DNA from: CAYRKQ01 sp964621845
GTDB lineage: Bacteria > Patescibacteriota > Saccharimonadia > Saccharimonadales > UBA7683
Assembly (NCBI GenBank): GCA_964621845.1
Contig: CAZUOL010000052.1
Location: 1 to 15,712, forward strand
DNA length: 15,712 nucleotides
Reading direction: 5' to 3'
In this document: piece after piece, positions 1-6,935 of the stretch
Position numbering within the stretch: position 1 is the first letter of the stretch
Layout: every line of letters starts with the position of its first letter
The notes under the pieces: model-generated
What the model saw: the letters and a program-made list of their open reading frames with translations, nothing else
The model's database searches: none
Told to the model about the DNA's origin: nothing
Made by a program: the position numbers and the translations under genes

Positions 1-173
1 ATTTGCGCCGCGGTTTCATTGCGTGCCTTGCGAAGCGTTTCAACCTCCTGCACTAGTTAGCGACGCTTGTGGTCAAGCGGCAGAAGCTTATCTACATCAA
101 CTGCAATGTTTTTATTTTTTGCGGCCTCTTTGACTTTTTCAGGATTCTCTCGGATAAATTGAATGTCTAGCAT
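1..173 (-). pseudogene. serS: Seryl-tRNA synthetase N-terminus, interrupted by an in-frame stop (partial)
   Basis: SerRS charges tRNA-Ser with serine in the cytoplasm. The ATG at 173-171 has a GAGG Shine-Dalgarno a few bases upstream and opens with MLDIQFIRENPEKVKEA, the standard start of the SerRS N-terminal tRNA-binding coiled coil. Codon 39 is TAA (59-57), right after KRR, where the family usually has Glu. The same frame then continues as LVQEVETLRKARNETAAQ to the window edge, which still matches the SerRS coiled coil. One substitution (GAA to TAA) would explain it. The gene is therefore either a nonsense pseudogene, of concern for an essential enzyme unless a second serS exists, or carries a sequencing error. 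Identity is firm; functional status is unknown. The catalytic domain lies outside the window. Confidence 0.85.
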
Positions 174-275
174 AATTCCTCGCTTGGTTAGATGGTATCA
201 TCTTGATGCGGATCGCAACACCCTCGACACCGATGTGTGCCGCGAGCCGATCTACATTGATGATTGCATCTTCAC
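174..275 (-). promoter_or_regulatory. Structured 5' leader of serS
   Basis: This is the predicted transcript segment between the serS promoter and the serS ATG. Read on the minus strand, four helices nest inside 270-205: GATGC with GCATC (270-266/209-205), GATCG with CGATC (252-248/215-211), CTCG with CGAG (246-243/226-223) and ACAC with GTGT (238-235/230-227) closing an ATCG loop. A second small hairpin, AGATG-ATAC-CATCT, follows at 203-190, just before the ribosome binding site. The T-box signature TGGNACCGCG is absent, so this is not a recognisable T-box. It may be a cis-regulatory RNA; the fold was drawn by eye. Confidence 0.4.
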
Positions 276-281
276 ACTACT

Positions 282-290
282 ATTATACCA
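282..290 (-). promoter_or_regulatory. Extended -10 promoter of serS
   Basis: TGG followed by a perfect TATAAT (287-282) on the minus strand forms an extended -10 element. No convincing -35 hexamer is present, as expected when an extended -10 is used. The predicted start of transcription is near 275, about 100 nt upstream of the serS ATG. It lies about 20 bp beyond the 3' end of the preceding gene. Confidence 0.55.
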
Positions 291-307
291 GTTTCGTTTA
301 TCTGATT

Positions 308-1159
308 CTAAAGAATAAAGAGATTATTGAGTGACTTTTTTAGACGACTAAATGGGGTGCTCGTCTTCGGCGCCTCAATAGTCGGCAGATTTTCATACGT
401 AAATCCTGAGAGGGTTAATTCCCAGTCATCCTTAGCAGCCTCGAGCCTTACGATCTGGTTTGTCTGCTCACTAAAATATATCTTGAGCGTCGCTCCCTGG
501 ATATTGCAAGCTTCAAACTGCTGAACCGAGGCGCGAGTTGCATCAGCCAAAAACGCTGGCAATTCATTGTTGATCGTAACTTCATATTTTTTTACGCTGC
601 CCTCTTGGCTCATGTTTTTCATATCAAAAAACCGATGCTTGCTAAACGAAGTTTCGGCATCCGAAAGGTCTACCTTATAACCCCTGATCGTCATCAAACA
701 GTTTTTAACATTGTTTTGATCACTTTTTTCGAGCCTTATCCATCTGCCCTTATACGCACTGGCAACCTTTTCAAGATTTGCACGAATCGCGCGAGATAGC
801 GGATCCTTTGGCAGCGAATCAAGCAGCGTGCTTACATCATCCACCCGAAAGTATATCTCTCCGTTGATCTCAACTGCTTGCCCCTTCAGCGACCCCCCAG
901 ATAAGTTACCGGGTTTTAATATTACTTCGCTCTTACTCTTCTCCCCCTTGATAGTGCTGGTGAATTCGGCGGTATACTGCCCAGTTTTAAGGTCTCCCGT
1001 AAACTGGAGGTCCTCCGTTTTAAAAAAGTTGGCAACATGTGAAAACACAATACTCGCCTGATCGACTTTGTTCATAACCATGCCCAACCAGGCCAGCGCT
1101 GCCAAAAGCAACATGGCAACGCCAACCGTCAACAAAATCAACTTAGATTTTTTGTTCAT
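308..1159 (-). CDS. Membrane-anchored protein with a large external domain, unknown function
   Basis: The protein (283 aa) has a basic start (MNKKSK) and one hydrophobic segment at about residues 7-29, followed by a soluble region of about 250 residues. It is thus a signal-anchor protein with its domain outside the cell. There is no lipobox Cys. The external region is rich in beta-type alternation, has repeated charged/Ser/Thr stretches and two cysteines that could form a disulfide. It vaguely resembles LolA/LppX-like lipoprotein folds, but I cannot assign it. I chose the ATG at 1159 because AAAGGTGG lies just upstream; a longer reading from a TTG at 1174 would place that Shine-Dalgarno inside the gene. 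It overlaps the Nudix gene by 17 bp, so it is probably the last gene of the heliorhodopsin cluster. Confidence 0.8.
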   Translation of the reverse strand: MNKKSKLILLTVGVAMLLLAALAWLGMVMNKVDQASIVFSHVANFFKTEDLQFTGDLKTGQYTAEFTSTIKGEKSKSEVILKPGNLSGGSLKGQAVEINGEIYFRVDDVSTLLDSLPKDPLSRAIRANLEKVASAYKGRWIRLEKSDQNNVKNCLMTIRGYKVDLSDAETSFSKHRFFDMKNMSQEGSVKKYEVTINNELPAFLADATRASVQQFEACNIQGATLKIYFSEQTNQIVRLEAAKDDWELTLSGFTYENLPTIEAPKTSTPFSRLKKSLNNLFIL

Positions 1160-1685
1160 CAAACCACCTTTCAAGTTCTACCAGCCAAACCGGCAGGGCA
1201 TTTTTGAAAGCCATGCCACTAGATAATTTTTGACGAAGCTCATCAACGCTCATCCACCAGGCCTTTTGATAATCTTCACGACTATAGTCGGGGGTCTCAT
1301 CTGTTTGATAGATAAATATGCTCATCACACAGCCAAACTCTTTAAATAGTTTTTTTCCAAGCAATATCAAATCATCTTCTGTAAGCTCAAGATGTAGCTC
1401 CTCCCTCATGCCGCGCAGTGCACCAACAAGATGTGATTCACCACTCTGTACGTGTTCTGCCATCGAAAAATCAAGGCCGTCAGGTGCAATTTTTCTGTGC
1501 GGCTGGCGCTGAGGCACCCAAATCTGCTGCTTGGCATTCACCAAAAAACAGCCGGTACCACGCCAGTATTCACCCCTCTTATTATATGTTTCAACATCGG
1601 CGTGATGCTCTTCGCGCATGACCGTACCCACCACCTCATCATCAGCATTCACTAAATCAAGCAGCTCGTCTTCTTCTCGAGTCAT
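1143..1685 (-). CDS. Nudix hydrolase-like protein with a variant Nudix box
   Basis: This 180-aa protein resembles the Nudix branch that includes isopentenyl-diphosphate isomerase and YfcD-like hydrolases, with an N-terminal DELLDLVNADDEVVG motif typical of that branch. Nudix proteins cleave nucleoside diphosphates linked to another moiety, using Mg2+ held by the Nudix box. The box lies at residues 77-99 and departs from GX5EX7REUXEEXGU at three places: the first Gly is Glu77, the Glu after Arg91 is Gly92, and the last Gly is His98. Glu83, Arg91, Glu95 and Glu96 are kept. Some homologues share the Arg-Gly form, so activity is possible but the substrate cannot be guessed. Its ATG overlaps the DUF427 stop as TAATG, implying translational coupling. 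Confidence 0.85.
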   Translation of the reverse strand: MTREEDELLDLVNADDEVVGTVMREEHHADVETYNKRGEYWRGTGCFLVNAKQQIWVPQRQPHRKIAPDGLDFSMAEHVQSGESHLVGALRGMREELHLELTEDDLILLGKKLFKEFGCVMSIFIYQTDETPDYSREDYQKAWWMSVDELRQKLSSGMAFKNALPVWLVELERWFDEQKI

Positions 1686-1987
1686 TACGCTACAACTTCA
1701 ACACCGTGCCAGAAAGCAACGAAGTCGGTAAAGTTTTTACCAACTTTTTCTATTGATCCTTCTTTGGGGCTTGGGTAAAACCAGGCGGCATCGCTGTTCA
1801 CCTCATCACCAACTACCACATTATAGTAGCTCGCCTCACCTTTCCAGAAGCAAATGGTGTGCGTTTGACTCGGCTTAAAAAACTCTTTTTTCATTGATGA
1901 GGCCGGGAAATACCAGTTACCCTCAATTCTGATCAGATCTTTTTGGTCTGCTTCGGCGATCACCTGATTATTCCATAACGCCTTCAT
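1685..1987 (-). CDS. DUF427 family protein
   Basis: This small protein (100 aa) matches the DUF427 family (Pfam also calls it NTP_transf_9) along its whole length: an MKALWNNQVIAEA start, a YFP motif, a central THTICFWKGEASYY segment, an AAWFYPSPKE motif and a VAFWHGVEV end. Members are single-domain cytosolic proteins; their biochemical role is not established as far as I know. The ATG is 12 bp after the heliorhodopsin stop, with only a weak AGG ribosome site, and its stop overlaps the start of the Nudix gene. It thus sits between heliorhodopsin and Nudix in an apparent operon. Confidence 0.9.
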   Translation of the reverse strand: MKALWNNQVIAEADQKDLIRIEGNWYFPASSMKKEFFKPSQTHTICFWKGEASYYNVVVGDEVNSDAAWFYPSPKEGSIEKVGKNFTDFVAFWHGVEVVA

Positions 1988-1999
1988 ATACCTAGCTTA

Positions 2000-2779
2000 C
2001 TACGGCCTCAGTGTACCCGCAAATACCTGCCAAGCAAGAGCAGATTTTGCTACTAAACTTAGGATGATGTACGCACGTTCTCCGTATAAATAGTCGACCC
2101 ATTTGCCTATTTTTCTATATTGCAGCACCATATTGAGAGCAAAACAGCTAAAGAAGCAAAATATTGAGACAAAAATCCAATACACAAACGTCGGTGGCTT
2201 ACTTCCGTTCTGAGCCGAAAGCACAAAGTACAAAACAATTACTAGCCAGGGTACGATACCGGCAAAACAACCAACCCAATAACTCAACCAGCTCGGTTTT
2301 AATGCACCCTGATTCGCGACTTCCATTATGAGTCCAGTAAGATTCATAATCGCGGTCAATGCAAAAATCATGCCGAGACTCCCGGCATCATAGACGCCCA
2401 CGAGCAGCGCTATCGCCACCATCATAGTACTCGCAGAAAGCGAATACTCAATCCATCGAGCTTTGTTTAAGCCACGTTTTAGATTTTTCTCATAAGCCTG
2501 GCGGTACACCGTTGCAATTATCAGGTGGGCGGCTGCCGATAGCAAAAAGAAGGCCACAATCAACCATGCAAGCTGCACGCTAAACAGTGTCTTGCTCGCC
2601 GGTTCGAGTGATTGAGTAGCTTGATTGAAGTAGAGGTAGCTACCAGTTACGGGGAGTTTAAAGTCGGTACTTAGTATTAAAACAAGCAATGCCTGAAACG
2701 CATGAAGACCAGCCATTTTTAGATTGAAGCTTCTGAGCTTTAAGAGCTTCGTTTTTTGTGATTGCTTTTGCTGTTTCAT
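2000..2779 (-). CDS. Heliorhodopsin
   Basis: This seven-helix retinal protein (259 aa) belongs to the heliorhodopsin family, which is inverted in the membrane relative to type 1 rhodopsins and does not obviously pump ions. Hydrophobic segments lie at about residues 20-37, 67-91, 108-128, 132-154, 164-188, 196-218 and 233-255. The retinal Schiff-base lysine is Lys245 in SLVAKSALAWQVF, the counterion Glu is Glu111 in ARWIEYSLSAS, and Ser241 sits one turn before the lysine. The Glu-Lys spacing of 134 equals that recalled for the reference heliorhodopsin 48C12 (E107/K241). The lysine-rich start (KQQKQSQKTK) would face the cytoplasm. I chose the ATG at 2779 because GGAGGG lies 4 bases upstream. 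No carotenoid or retinal synthesis gene is visible, so retinal would have to come from elsewhere. Its partners may be the downstream DUF427 and Nudix genes. Confidence 0.95.
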   Translation of the reverse strand: MKQQKQSQKTKLLKLRSFNLKMAGLHAFQALLVLILSTDFKLPVTGSYLYFNQATQSLEPASKTLFSVQLAWLIVAFFLLSAAAHLIIATVYRQAYEKNLKRGLNKARWIEYSLSASTMMVAIALLVGVYDAGSLGMIFALTAIMNLTGLIMEVANQGALKPSWLSYWVGCFAGIVPWLVIVLYFVLSAQNGSKPPTFVYWIFVSIFCFFSCFALNMVLQYRKIGKWVDYLYGERAYIILSLVAKSALAWQVFAGTLRP

Positions 2780-2801
2780 GTACCCTCCCATTACGCTTTC
2801 A

Positions 2802-2807
2802 ATTATA
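2802..2807 (-). promoter_or_regulatory. -10 element for the heliorhodopsin operon
   Basis: There is a perfect TATAAT on the minus strand in the 45-bp gap between the ABC permease stop and the heliorhodopsin ATG. Transcription would begin near 2795, giving a short leader of about 16 nt that contains the GGAGGG ribosome site. No good -35 is seen. This suggests heliorhodopsin can be expressed independently of the ABC genes. Confidence 0.4.
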
Positions 2808-2824
2808 TACAACCTGCGGTTTAT

Positions 2825-4192
2825 TTATTCAGTTCTGAGAGCCTCAACCGGATCGAGTTTCGCTGCTTTGCGTGCTGGTAAAATACCTGCCAGAATTGCA
2901 ACTATCATCAAACCAAGCACTAACCCAATAATAGGGGCCGGCTGAAATAACAACAATTTCTCACCCGTTCCCAACTGTATTTTCTCAGTAATCCATGGAT
3001 TCAGCGCCGTACCAAGCACAAAGGCAATCCCCGCACCAAGAGCGCCACCAAGCAAACCAATCCATGCCGCTTCAAATCGAAACAGCCACGCCACATGACG
3101 GCGTCTCATGCCCAGCGCCTTCATTAACCCGATTTGCTGGGTACGTTCTAACACACTAATGTACTGGGTGTTAATGATACCAAAAATCGATGCAATCACT
3201 GCCAAGAATGCAAAACCAACTACAATCCCTTGAAGAATATTAATGAACTGCAGTAAAAATGCTTGGGTTTCTTCAACCGAAAGCGATTGATAGCCCCGCT
3301 TTTTGAGCCTTTCTTGGACCGCCTTTAGATTATCGGTATTTTCACCATCCTTCACCTTCACAAAAACAGAGGGATATTTTTGATAATCTGCCGTCCCTTT
3401 TGTTGCCTTATTGTTGAGTGATAGTGCCGCATCGTTGCTTACAAAAAGATAAAGCTCAGTGCCCGGCTGAGCCGTAACCGGTTTTTTGAGTACCGCTACA
3501 ATCGTAAACTCAGTCGTTGCAATGTTGTTGGTTGCAAGCATTTCTAATGAAGTAGCGTCTGCCCCCATTGCTATCTTTTGTGCAAGCAGCCTCGGTTCTA
3601 CTGGCTTTCGAATCGCAACGGTAACCGTTTTGCCAATGGCTTCTTCAGGTGATCCAAATCCAAGCGCTTCAATATAACCCTCGGGCAATAGAACTTGATC
3701 GTCTTGAAAGTCTTTCGGCACCGATCCCGCGAGTGTCTCCGGCTTCTGGGCAGGACTATACGCTTGTAGTGTAGCCACATACTTTTTTTCATCAGCTCTG
3801 GTGATATATGCGGCATTCACCGCAACGCCTTCACGAACAGTTTGTACTCCTTCGATTTTTTTTATTTTTTCCAGATCCGCACGAGTTAAACGCTCTATTT
3901 GTGTCACCGCCCCTGCGTTACTGGTGCTCGCACCAAAATTAGGATCATACTCACGAGGCTTGCTTGTATCACCATTGCCTATCACCTGCTCATCTTTCGT
4001 AACTATTAATTCTGCAGGGTCAAAATTATCAGCAATCACCCGGTTAATAAACTCTCTTGCTCCAGTACTGGCGGCAATAGTCAGCGTAAGCGTAAATGCC
4101 CCGACACCAATGGCGAGAGCAGTGAGTATGGTCCGCATCTTTGCCTGGGTAATACTGCGAGCCGCCCGTCTGATGATATCTCGTAATCTCAT
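2825..4192 (-). CDS. MacB/FtsX-type ABC transporter permease
   Basis: This integral membrane subunit (455 aa) has the MacB layout: a cytoplasmic amphipathic start, TM1 at about residues 20-41, a large external (MacB_PCD) domain to about 315, then a C-terminal FtsX domain with TM2 at about 318-342, TM3 at about 379-400 and TM4 at about 420-438. The ends are typical of the family: MRTILTALAIGVGAFTLTL near the start and ARKAAKLDPVEALR at the close. Such mechanotransmission-type exporters move lipoproteins, peptides or antibiotics, or signal across the membrane; the cargo is not evident. Its ATG overlaps the ATPase stop by 4 bp (ATGA), so the two subunits are translationally coupled. No MacA-like adaptor gene is adjacent. 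Confidence 0.93.
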   Translation of the reverse strand: MRLRDIIRRAARSITQAKMRTILTALAIGVGAFTLTLTIAASTGAREFINRVIADNFDPAELIVTKDEQVIGNGDTSKPREYDPNFGASTSNAGAVTQIERLTRADLEKIKKIEGVQTVREGVAVNAAYITRADEKKYVATLQAYSPAQKPETLAGSVPKDFQDDQVLLPEGYIEALGFGSPEEAIGKTVTVAIRKPVEPRLLAQKIAMGADATSLEMLATNNIATTEFTIVAVLKKPVTAQPGTELYLFVSNDAALSLNNKATKGTADYQKYPSVFVKVKDGENTDNLKAVQERLKKRGYQSLSVEETQAFLLQFINILQGIVVGFAFLAVIASIFGIINTQYISVLERTQQIGLMKALGMRRRHVAWLFRFEAAWIGLLGGALGAGIAFVLGTALNPWITEKIQLGTGEKLLLFQPAPIIGLVLGLMIVAILAGILPARKAAKLDPVEALRTE

Positions 4193-4887
4193 TTTTTACC
4201 TCGCTTCGGTGCACGTTTTTCTGTTTTTACGACTTCCCCATCTTTAACATATATGCGCATGTCGCATTTGCGAGCAAGCTCCTCATCATGGGTCACAATG
4301 ATGAGTGTCACCTTTTTTTGCTTATTGTAGCCAAATAACAGTTGTTCAACTTTTTCTCCCGTAACAGAATCAAGATTACCAGTAGGTTCATCCGCAAATA
4401 AAATCTCAGGCTCTACAGCAATCGCACGGGCAACGGCCAACCGCTGTTTCTGGCCGCCTGAAAGATTCTTGGCTTTTTCTTTTCTTTTATCAAGCAGTTC
4501 AACTTGTCGTAGGGCATTTTCAATAAGTACCTTGCGATCTTTACGCGCTACTTTTGCAATTTCAAGTGGCAAACTGACATTATCTTCACAACTTTCATTG
4601 CCCTGAATAAAAAAACTCTGGAATATAAAGCCAATCTTTTCTGAGCGAAAGGCATCTACTTGTTTTTCTTTCAAACGTAAGATATCCTGACCGTCAACGA
4701 GAATCTGCCCCTTCTGAGGTCGGTCCAGACCGCTCATGGCATGCATCAAGGTACTCTTGCCCGAACCTGATTTGCCGACAATCGCCACGCTCGTACCACT
4801 CGGTATGACAAAGTTGACATTCTTCAGCGCTAAAAAAGCCTGCTTCTTTTTCCCGTACGTTTTGGAAACCTCATTTACCTCTATCAA
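4189..4887 (-). CDS. ABC transporter ATP-binding protein (MacB/LolD type)
   Basis: This cytosolic ATPase subunit (232 aa) has every motif intact: Walker A at residues 38-46 (GKSGSGKST), Q-loop Gln90, signature LSGGQ at 142-146, Walker B ILFADEP at 162-168 with Glu167, D-loop NLDS, and switch His200. Sequence type and pairing with the overlapping MacB-like permease place it in the LolD/MacB/FtsE group. The start is probably TTG at 4887: GGAGGGG lies just before it and the reading begins MIEVNEVSKTYG, the normal family start. It lies 21 bp after the coiled-coil gene, so the three may share a transcript. The C-terminal tail is strongly basic (KRAPKRGKK). Confidence 0.95.
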   Translation of the reverse strand: MIEVNEVSKTYGKKKQAFLALKNVNFVIPSGTSVAIVGKSGSGKSTLMHAMSGLDRPQKGQILVDGQDILRLKEKQVDAFRSEKIGFIFQSFFIQGNESCEDNVSLPLEIAKVARKDRKVLIENALRQVELLDKRKEKAKNLSGGQKQRLAVARAIAVEPEILFADEPTGNLDSVTGEKVEQLLFGYNKQKKVTLIIVTHDEELARKCDMRIYVKDGEVVKTEKRAPKRGKK

Positions 4888-4908
4888 AACCCCTCCGTAT
4901 TATTTTAT

Positions 4909-5316
4909 CTACAAATCTTTTAATGGGATGCCTGTTTTAGCAGAAACACCACGAGCCCAATCCAGTAAACGATCGAACCGAGCATCACGCGCTCCGTTTT
5001 CAACTTCAACCTCTTCCAGTCGTTTCAAATAACTATCCATGGTGTTTTGTAGACGGTCTAAAGAACCTTTTACGTCGCTCACTTCTGATTCGATTTTATT
5101 AAAACGATCATCAACTTGCTGAGCAAAACCGGCGATTACGTCGGAGAGATCTGCCACTGCCTTGTCAATCTTTGCATCTACGCGTTCTTCGAAGTCATCA
5201 AACTTGCCGTCTACGCGTTTTTCGAAGTCATCAAACTTGCCGTCTACGCGTTTTTCGAAACGCTTTAATTCATCTGAGAGCTTTGTGATATCTTTCTTAG
5301 TGAGATGATCAGACAT
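4909..5316 (-). CDS. Coiled-coil protein with 11-residue tandem repeats
   Basis: This soluble 135-aa protein is predicted to be almost entirely helical. Residues about 19-52 hold three near-identical hendecads, FEKRVDGKFDD, FEKRVDGKFDD and FEERVDAKIDK, followed by looser coiled-coil periodicity to about residue 105 and a short non-repetitive tail. It has no membrane segment or catalytic motif and I cannot name a function; the build resembles small structural or phage/tail-like coiled coils and DUF1640-like proteins. The ATG at 5316 is preferred over a longer reading (to 5385) because an extended -10 element places transcription start exactly on this ATG, and no Shine-Dalgarno is visible. The ABC ATPase gene follows 21 bp downstream, so an accessory role for that transporter is possible. 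Confidence 0.75.
   Translation of the reverse strand: MSDHLTKKDITKLSDELKRFEKRVDGKFDDFEKRVDGKFDDFEERVDAKIDKAVADLSDVIAGFAQQVDDRFNKIESEVSDVKGSLDRLQNTMDSYLKRLEEVEVENGARDARFDRLLDWARGVSAKTGIPLKDL
5178..5259. repeat. 33-bp tandem repeat, about 2.5 copies
   Basis: Two 33-bp units (5178-5210 and 5211-5243) differ at a single base (ttcttc versus tttttc), and a partial third copy follows (5244-5259). They encode the hendecads of the coiled-coil protein. The near-identity at DNA level indicates recent duplication, so copy number may vary between strains. Confidence 0.9.
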
Positions 5317-5322
5317 ACTAAA

Positions 5323-5331
5323 AGTATAGCA
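5323..5331 (-). promoter_or_regulatory. Extended -10 promoter giving a leaderless coiled-coil transcript
   Basis: TGC plus TATACT (5328-5323) on the minus strand, in the gap after lysK. The hexamer ends 6 bases before the ATG, so +1 would coincide with the A of the start codon at 5316. No Shine-Dalgarno precedes the ATG, consistent with a leaderless mRNA. Confidence 0.5.
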
Positions 5332-5351
5332 TTCTACGCTGCAGTTTAGAC

Positions 5352-6884
5352 TTATTTTTGAAAGCGCAAGCGAGCAATCAACCAATCACGCGGCAGTAAA
5401 CTAAGGAACCATCCGGCACGCGGGCCCGAATCTTTACCAATCAGGGCTTGATAAAGTGTGCTGAACAGCTGTTTTGGCTCCAGCTCAACCTGGTCTTTAA
5501 AATCATAGATTGCCTTATGGAACCATTCGCCTTCTGCGTCAGCTGGTGCTGCAGCAATTTTATCCGCAAGCGCAGCCAAGTATTGCCTTTGCGCTTCGTG
5601 AAAGGCCCCCGCATCAATAGCCTCTTGCAATTCAAACTTGACTTCTTCGGGCGCACTTTTTTGCAACCACACATCAATAAATTTGAGTTCGCGTACTAAT
5701 GTTTCGCGTTCTTTTTCAGCAGTCTCTTTGTGCTCTGTTCGTCCGATAACCTCGATAGTTTTTTCAGCGTCTTTGAGTGAGGCTTGGTAGCTGGCTACGA
5801 GATGGGTAAACGGAATATTACTTGCGGTTGGCGTTTCAACCCCGTGCAAACAGAGTTCGAGCAGTTGCTGCTCGCCCTCAGTTTTATCTGGCTTGTTGAG
5901 TAATTCGGCAAAATCATCAAACAACTTCATTAATGCTTCCTGCTCATCAAAATAGAGCATCTTACTCGGAGCTGAACGCAATATAAAGAACCATAAAATC
6001 TCGACCGGCATTAACTCGAGCAACTGTGCTGCGGTAATCACATCACCCTTACTTTTGCTCATTTTTTTAGTTTCACCAGTTTTATTTATAAAGTCGTAAG
6101 GTACTGGATATGGCGCCTCGCCTTTAAAGACTTTTTGTACGATTTGCCTACCAGTATCGTAGCTGCCACCTTTGGTCGCATGATCACGACCAAACGGCTC
6201 GGCATGCACCCCCATTAATGCCCAACGCGCCGGCCAATCTATACGCCAATTGAGTTTTACTTTCCCCTCACCATAAGCAAGTTCAACATCTTCACCATCT
6301 ACCGATACGTACACGATCGTTTTCGCCTCAAGGTCGATCGACTTAAACTGGCGATTTTTCAGCCGGCCATTCTCAATCACTTGAATCGGCGACCACTGCT
6401 CATCAAGCTGGCGGCCAGAAACCTCTTCCAGTATGCTGCGAATTTTAGCAATATTACCTAGAGCCGTTTCAATGGCGGGTACAAAGTAACCGCTTCTATA
6501 CTTTTCGTGAGCGCGTACGACTTCCATACTTAGTTTCATTTCTTGGGCAGCATCAATCAATGCCTGTACAAAATAATCAGCATACGAAGCAGCTTTGCCA
6601 TCAGGTGAAGGAACATCACAGAGCGGCATACCAAGATACTGTTCGAAGCTCTCATCCACATCCACCGGCACTTTTCTGAAAACATCCAGGTCATCGCACA
6701 CATGTATGTGCCTCGCCTGACGACCACGACGTCGAATTTCAACGGCGATAATCTCGGCAGTCAGTACCTCACGCAGTGTTCCCAGGTGGTACGTACCACT
6801 GGGCGATACGCCGGATGAAACAATAATTTCGCCCGTTTTGTGGCGCTCCAAAAGCTCTGCTACTATTTTATTCAGCCATTGCAT
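5352..6884 (-). CDS. lysK: Lysyl-tRNA synthetase, class I (archaeal type)
   Basis: It charges tRNA-Lys with lysine in the cytoplasm. This is the class I LysRS, structurally unrelated to the usual bacterial class II LysS. Visible signatures are the HIGH-type motif HLGT at residues 33-36 within SGVSPSGTYHLGT, the EPFGRDHATKGGSYDTG segment of the Rossmann active site at about residues 229-245, and KMSKS at 274-278, followed by the helical anticodon-binding half. Length (510 aa) is normal for the family. I chose the ATG at 6884; an ATG 12 bp upstream lies inside the -10 hexamer and so should not be in the mRNA. Class I LysRS is standard in archaea and patchy in bacteria (spirochaetes, some alphaproteobacteria, some CPR). 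The upstream TrmB-like gene ends about 50 bp before it. Confidence 0.95.
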   Translation of the reverse strand: MQWLNKIVAELLERHKTGEIIVSSGVSPSGTYHLGTLREVLTAEIIAVEIRRRGRQARHIHVCDDLDVFRKVPVDVDESFEQYLGMPLCDVPSPDGKAASYADYFVQALIDAAQEMKLSMEVVRAHEKYRSGYFVPAIETALGNIAKIRSILEEVSGRQLDEQWSPIQVIENGRLKNRQFKSIDLEAKTIVYVSVDGEDVELAYGEGKVKLNWRIDWPARWALMGVHAEPFGRDHATKGGSYDTGRQIVQKVFKGEAPYPVPYDFINKTGETKKMSKSKGDVITAAQLLELMPVEILWFFILRSAPSKMLYFDEQEALMKLFDDFAELLNKPDKTEGEQQLLELCLHGVETPTASNIPFTHLVASYQASLKDAEKTIEVIGRTEHKETAEKERETLVRELKFIDVWLQKSAPEEVKFELQEAIDAGAFHEAQRQYLAALADKIAAAPADAEGEWFHKAIYDFKDQVELEPKQLFSTLYQALIGKDSGPRAGWFLSLLPRDWLIARLRFQK

Positions 6885-6894
6885 AATGGGCCTC

Positions 6895-6900
6895 ATTATA
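6895..6900 (-). promoter_or_regulatory. -10 element of lysK
   Basis: There is a perfect TATAAT on the minus strand between the TrmB-like gene and lysK. It ends 10 bases before the chosen ATG, so the predicted leader is only about 4 nt. The GAGG that could serve as a ribosome site then falls upstream of or at the transcription start. No -35 is apparent. Confidence 0.45.
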
Positions 6901-6935
6901 CCCTATCTGACACTGAATTTACAGATGTAAGAGAG

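Noticed and set aside
57..59. TAA in serS as a reassigned sense codon
   Set aside because: Several intact genes in the window end at TAA, and TAA, TAG and TGA all serve as stops; a point change or error is simpler.
174..270. Short open frames in the serS leader on both strands (about 43-46 codons)
   Set aside because: The minus-strand frame has no proper start codon, and the plus-strand frame has no ribosome site and runs into the antisense of the next gene; the paired segments suit RNA structure better.
3801..4247. 148-codon plus-strand open frame opposite the ABC permease
   Set aside because: It lies wholly antisense to a well-supported permease/ATPase pair, has no ribosome site or family match, and is explained by the codon bias of the real gene.
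5178..5259. Direct repeats as a CRISPR array
   Set aside because: The units are contiguous, without spacers, in frame with a coiled-coil gene, and have the 11-codon period of a hendecad.
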